Part shown: piece after piece, positions 8,030 through 11,093 of the stretch
Layout of the letters: each line of letters starts with the position of its first letter
Position numbering within the stretch: position 1 is the first letter of the stretch
Source: Cudoniella acicularis
Taxonomy: Eukaryota > Ascomycota > Leotiomycetes > Helotiales > Helotiaceae
NCBI GenBank assembly: GCA_013054445.1
Contig: JAAMPI010001721.1
Coordinates: 1 to 11,093, forward strand
Direction: 5' to 3'
Length of the DNA: 11,093 bases
The notes under the pieces: model-generated
What the model was told of the DNA's origin: nothing
Seen by the model: only the letters and a program-made list of their open reading frames with translations
The model's database searches: none
Made by a program: the position numbers and the translations under genes

Positions 8030-8895
8030 CACCACTTCTTCCCATCGAGCACGCCCTGAAACCAATCAAACACAACCTCATTTTGTAAATTGGCCGCCCC
8101 GGGTGCACAATGCGCCCCAGCCCCATCCATACTCTCAAAAATGTGGTCCGACGCTCTACCTCCCAAATCTCCATCCAGGATCTTCCCCTCCCCTTTTGCA
8201 TACATGTCATCTTAGGCATCCGCGATAAAAATTGACCTAGGAATTTATCCAGAATAGGCGTTAAGTAGTAGAGTAAAGTCTGGTTGAGAAGGTCAAAGGG
8301 TGATGTAGCTTTGGAAGCCTAAAGGCCTTGATCGAAGAACCATTTAGTAGATGTCGTGGTTGTGGGGTCTGCTAGGATTTTGTCCACGATGCCGTTGACA
8401 GCTGTGACGCTGCCGGTTTTTAGGAGCGTGGTGAATTCAGGGCCGAAAGGTGGGAGAATGGCCGCGCTGAAGCTGTACATGCCGTCGAGGCATATAGTTG
8501 TAGCGAAACGGTGTTCGAACGCTGATTCGCGAGGAGCAAGATAGCCACCAAACGAGAAGCTAAGGAGTGCGATTGCTGATGTGTCAACTTCCGGGACCGT
8601 GAAGGCGTAATCGATGACGGGCGTAACGACATTCTCCTAGTCAGGAATAAAACTCAGATTTTGTTCACGTCGCGGAGTCGTCTGTCTAGGACCTGACCAG
8701 TTCCCATGGAGGTAGAAGTCTGCAGCGCGAGAGTACGGCACTGCTGCGAAGAAGGCGTCACGCGCTGAAATTGGAAACCATCCAAAATACCTCACCATAG
8801 CACGATGATTCTCGACTTCTCCGGACTTTAATGCGGCTAGCCATGCATACATCGAAATGGTTCAGGTCATCGGCGTTAATGGCCATGCCCAACAT
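8030..8895 (-). pseudogene. Alpha/beta hydrolase relic (Ayg1/FrsA-like)
   Basis: Read on minus, the pieces appear in family order but in different frames. They are MLGMAINADDLNHFDV (from 8895); YAWLAALKSGEVENHRAMVR and ARDAFFAAVPYSRAADFYLH (8852 to about 8700); RREQNLSFIPD (to 8640); the nucleophile motif LLSFSFGGYLAPRESAFE (near 8550); WFFDQGL (near 8330); and GAGAHC with the catalytic His, then VVFDWFQGVLDGKKW (8120-8032). Defects are a frameshift near 8853, a missing block between HGNWS and the RREQ segment near 8695, a stop at 8637-8639, another after WFFDQGL, and a frameshift near 8205. Both stops are TAG where Trp fits, and on the other strand that is CpA to TpA, so RIP is plausible. 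The family includes the melanin-pathway hydrolase Ayg1. A former role in the neighbouring peptide locus cannot be shown. Confidence 0.8.
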
Positions 8896-9464
8896 AGTTC
8901 ACAGGAACACGGTGATTCTTGCCTTCTTCGGAATGGAAATTTGGCAAGGATAGGTTATTTATACGATATAAAAGCTGAGTCTTCTCGCTCTAGCTTTCGG
9001 CAAGGCGCCCCATCCGAGATTTGAGAGTCCGGAATAGATCGGATGCGCACGGGTGGAGTCCAGGTGACCTAACCATCGATAATGATGACCGGCCTAATGT
9101 GGTGTGCGACCATTGATTCGCGGGTCTCGATTCGCGCTTGGTATCAGTCTTTCGCATCTAGTAGCCTTTTCAGAAACCGAATAACATCCGCGGCCGTCCG
9201 TAACGCGCGACCTCGCACAACAACGGCGCCGGGGGTATGATCGAGCAGGTGTTTATACATATCGAGCGAGAAGGTGCTTTTCAGTTATTAATTTCACCGA
9301 GAGATTTCAAAAAGGCGTTGGCAAGACATATAACCGGTAATCATTGCCAACAACAAGGAGCGAAGAGACAGGTTGACCGAGGCCACCAAAATGCCGAAGG
9401 GAAATGGAGTGCCCAAATGGTTACAAGACTAGAGTAATGTTTTGCGGGGAGGTGTGAGGGGTGG
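8896..9464. other. Intergenic, with an unidentified minus-strand open remnant
   Basis: The stretch around 9000-9250 is more GC-rich than its flanks. On minus, 9284-9144 is open and reads protein-like (MYKHLLDHTPGAVVVRG, then AADVIRFLKRLLDAKD) before a TGA. The same frame continues past that stop (MVAHHIRPVIIIDG) to a TAG. I do not recognise a family. It may be the end of another decayed gene. A plus-strand frame from 9237 to 9437 has no resemblance to a known protein. Confidence 0.35.
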
Positions 9465-9830
9465 TTGCTGTCACCTTGCTTCGTTCTGTTGTCATTCACT
9501 CTCACTTTCGTACCCTTTCCTTCCCTTAGCTCATTTTTTACTCCTCCCTGGATTCCTGCTACAATTACTTTCCTTCACTTTCCATTTTCATTATCTTCAT
9601 TCATCTCCTCAATACTAGAGAGGTAGAAAAAGGCATCGCTGGGAGCCTAGATTTTTCAAGCCCATCTGTCGAAAATGTGTACTGTCGCCGTCGAATGAAT
9701 TTTGGAATGGTATGGGTGTTTAAATACTAGGATGATTCTGGGGACAGGGGTGAGTTGGAACGCAAGAGAGGGTTAATAGTGAATTTTAGAGAGGAAGGTG
9801 CTTGTTAGGCTTCTTGTGAGGGTTGTAAGG
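9465..9830. repeat. Diverged repeat, copy 1
   Basis: Ordered anchor words are shared with copy 2 at a near-constant offset: GCTGTCAC (9467), attcactctcactttc (9494), CTCAATACT (9608) and aggcttcttgtgag (9807). The region is strongly strand-biased, pyrimidine-rich first and purine-rich second. It contains no gene. The element class is unknown, and the ends are approximate. Confidence 0.5.
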
Positions 9831-10101
9831 AATGTGCTGTACCTTTCTTCTCTATAAAATAAAAACTAAATTGCTACTCAAAGCTGGTAGACTTAAAGCG
9901 CAGAAAAGTGACCCCAAGTGCACAATGTGCATTAAACTTCGTAGTTGGGATAGTCGTTCAGCTACTTACCTTGTGGTCTGCCGAAGATGGAGAGTAGCAA
10001 AAGCTGTGTCGTAGTGATCGTGGAGGAAAAGACGAGATTTGGGAAGCGGGGTTGGCGAGTTCTGTCGTTTTAGGGAGTTCTCACTCTTGGTTTTGGAACT
10101 G
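9831..10101. other. Spacer between diverged repeats, no gene recognised
   Basis: This short stretch contains no supported coding region. The short near-palindrome gtgcacaatgtgcat lies near 9920. Confidence 0.4.
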
Positions 10102-10450
10102 CTGCTGTCACTTAGTTTCACCCTGACTTTCACTCTCACGTTCACATCCCTCTTACATTCCTCCTTAATCCTACAATATACCCAACTCTCTACCAATCGC
10201 TCAATACTGAATCCCATTCAAAACAGTGCTTTTTCATTCTGCTATGACCGCCTTTTCATGTACATAGTATTGGAAAATTTTCAATTGTTCTGGGGATGAG
10301 GTTTCTGGGAAGGATTAATGAGGGAAGAGGCTTGCTGGATATTTATATTTTGATTAATGGGGGAATAAGAAGGGGTAGGTAGGAGAAGTTAGGCAAGGAG
10401 GTTTAGGGAGGATTTAGAGCTAGTTTTAAGGCTTCTTGTGAAGTTGTTTG
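10102..10450. repeat. Diverged repeat, copy 2
   Basis: The same anchor words occur in the same order: GCTGTCAC (10104), tttcactctcacgttc (10128), CTCAATACT (10200) and aggcttcttgtgaag (10429). Offsets from copy 1 are 637, 634, 592 and 622 bases. Open frames across it on either strand are low-complexity (Leu/Ser/Thr-rich) and are not supported as genes. Confidence 0.5.
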
Positions 10451-10689
10451 TGATACTTGTCTAAATAGGAGGGGAACTTCTCGGGTAAAATTTAGGGTGA
10501 GGAGAAATGGGCCATGCTTTTCTCTGGACATAACACGTCAAAAGAATTACGCCAAATAAGGTACTTGGAAGTTATTTAGCGTGCCGAGACACATCGAGGT
10601 GACTTGTTTCATGAACCACCGAAAGAGGTCCGGTCAATTGTCTGTTGCTGAAGACCTGTTTTAAGAGCTGGTTTTTGAGAGGGTTGAGA

Positions 10690-10880
10690 TGTGTTACTGT
10701 GTTTTTAGGTGGCTTTTTTAGGGCGGATATGTAGAAGAAGAGGATTAAGAGTGAGGAGTGGGAGGTGCTGTCAATTGAATGTTTTCTGCCGTTGTTTTCG
10801 AACGTGCTGTTGTCACCTTTGATTCGTTTCACATTCATTACCTGAAATATTCATACATCACTCCTCTCTCACCCCCGAAA
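10690..10880. repeat. Possible third, partial copy of the diverged repeat
   Basis: The segment ttttcgaacgtgctgttg near 10795, running into tcacc, closely resembles ttttggaactgctgctgtca in copy 2 (10091-10110). A gattcgtttcacattcat stretch follows where copies 1 and 2 have their pyrimidine-rich block. The later anchor words are missing, so this is weaker. Confidence 0.35.
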
Positions 10881-11093
10881 TCCGCACAATCTCAGAAAAT
10901 TAAAAAGCTGATCTCTCAGTGAAATAGAGAACATTCCTAAATTGGCGCCATTCTCTTCTCGCGTGACGGAATCGACAACTTCACCACCTTTTCATCTGGA
11001 CCGACAAACGATTTCTACCATGCTGGTTTATAAGAGCGTGGTTGGAAGGGTGTCTTTATAAGTCCGTGTCCCCCTATTTGGCCCACCTCGCTT
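10881..11093. other. Window end, nothing recognised
   Basis: No coding frame, RNA gene or repeat boundary could be supported in the last 213 bases. Confidence 0.4.

Noticed and set aside
7761..8219. 152-codon minus-strand frame as a separate gene
   Set aside because: Its first part overlaps the hydrolase relic in the wrong frame, and the frame holding GAGAHC and VVFDWFQ is the family-like one.
10039..10299. Plus-strand frame with a Leu/Thr/Phe-rich membrane-like segment
   Set aside because: The hydrophobicity comes from the pyrimidine-rich strand of the diverged repeat, and the opposite strand is equally open. No support for a gene.

Overview
The window looks like a filamentous ascomycete (Pezizomycotina) genome. 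Its introns are 47-53 nt with GTAAG-type donors and internal branch-like sites. Its transposon carries CpA-to-TpA mutations typical of repeat-induced point mutation (RIP), and its best gene families are fungal. The exact lineage cannot be read from the sequence.

Layout: 1-3825 is the 3' part of a Ty1/copia LTR retrotransposon. Its pol reading frame is heavily mutated, is full of ambiguous bases between 492 and 2806, and is followed by a 3' LTR. 3826-4400 holds nothing recognisable. 4454-4753 is a decayed C2H2 zinc-finger fragment, followed by AT-rich, RIP-like sequence. 4978-5978 (minus strand) is an intact four-exon gene for a UstYa-family (DUF3328) oxidase of 283 residues. After a 1.3 kb divergent intergenic region, 7291-7614 (plus strand) encodes a 107-residue secreted precursor with five perfect copies of a 12-residue unit, NEADVDSIQWKR, each ending in a Kex2 site. 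About 8030-8895 (minus strand) is a broken Ayg1/FrsA-like alpha/beta hydrolase. 9000-11093 has no recognisable gene but contains a diverged, ancient repeat in at least two and probably three copies.

The main result is the pair UstYa-like oxidase plus KR-repeat precursor. In fungi this combination defines dikaritin-type RiPPs (ustiloxin, phomopsin, asperipin-2a, epichloecyclin and victorin type). The proposed pathway is inferred: the precursor enters the secretory route, a Kex2-like protease cuts after each KR, exopeptidases trim the pieces, and the membrane-anchored UstYa-like enzyme crosslinks the core. The repeated unit has no Tyr or Phe. Its only aromatic residue is Trp, directly before KR, so any macrocycle would have to differ from the known Tyr/Phe-centred ones. 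No second UstYa, tyrosinase, methyltransferase or peptidase gene is visible, so the locus is either minimal, split, or continued outside the window.
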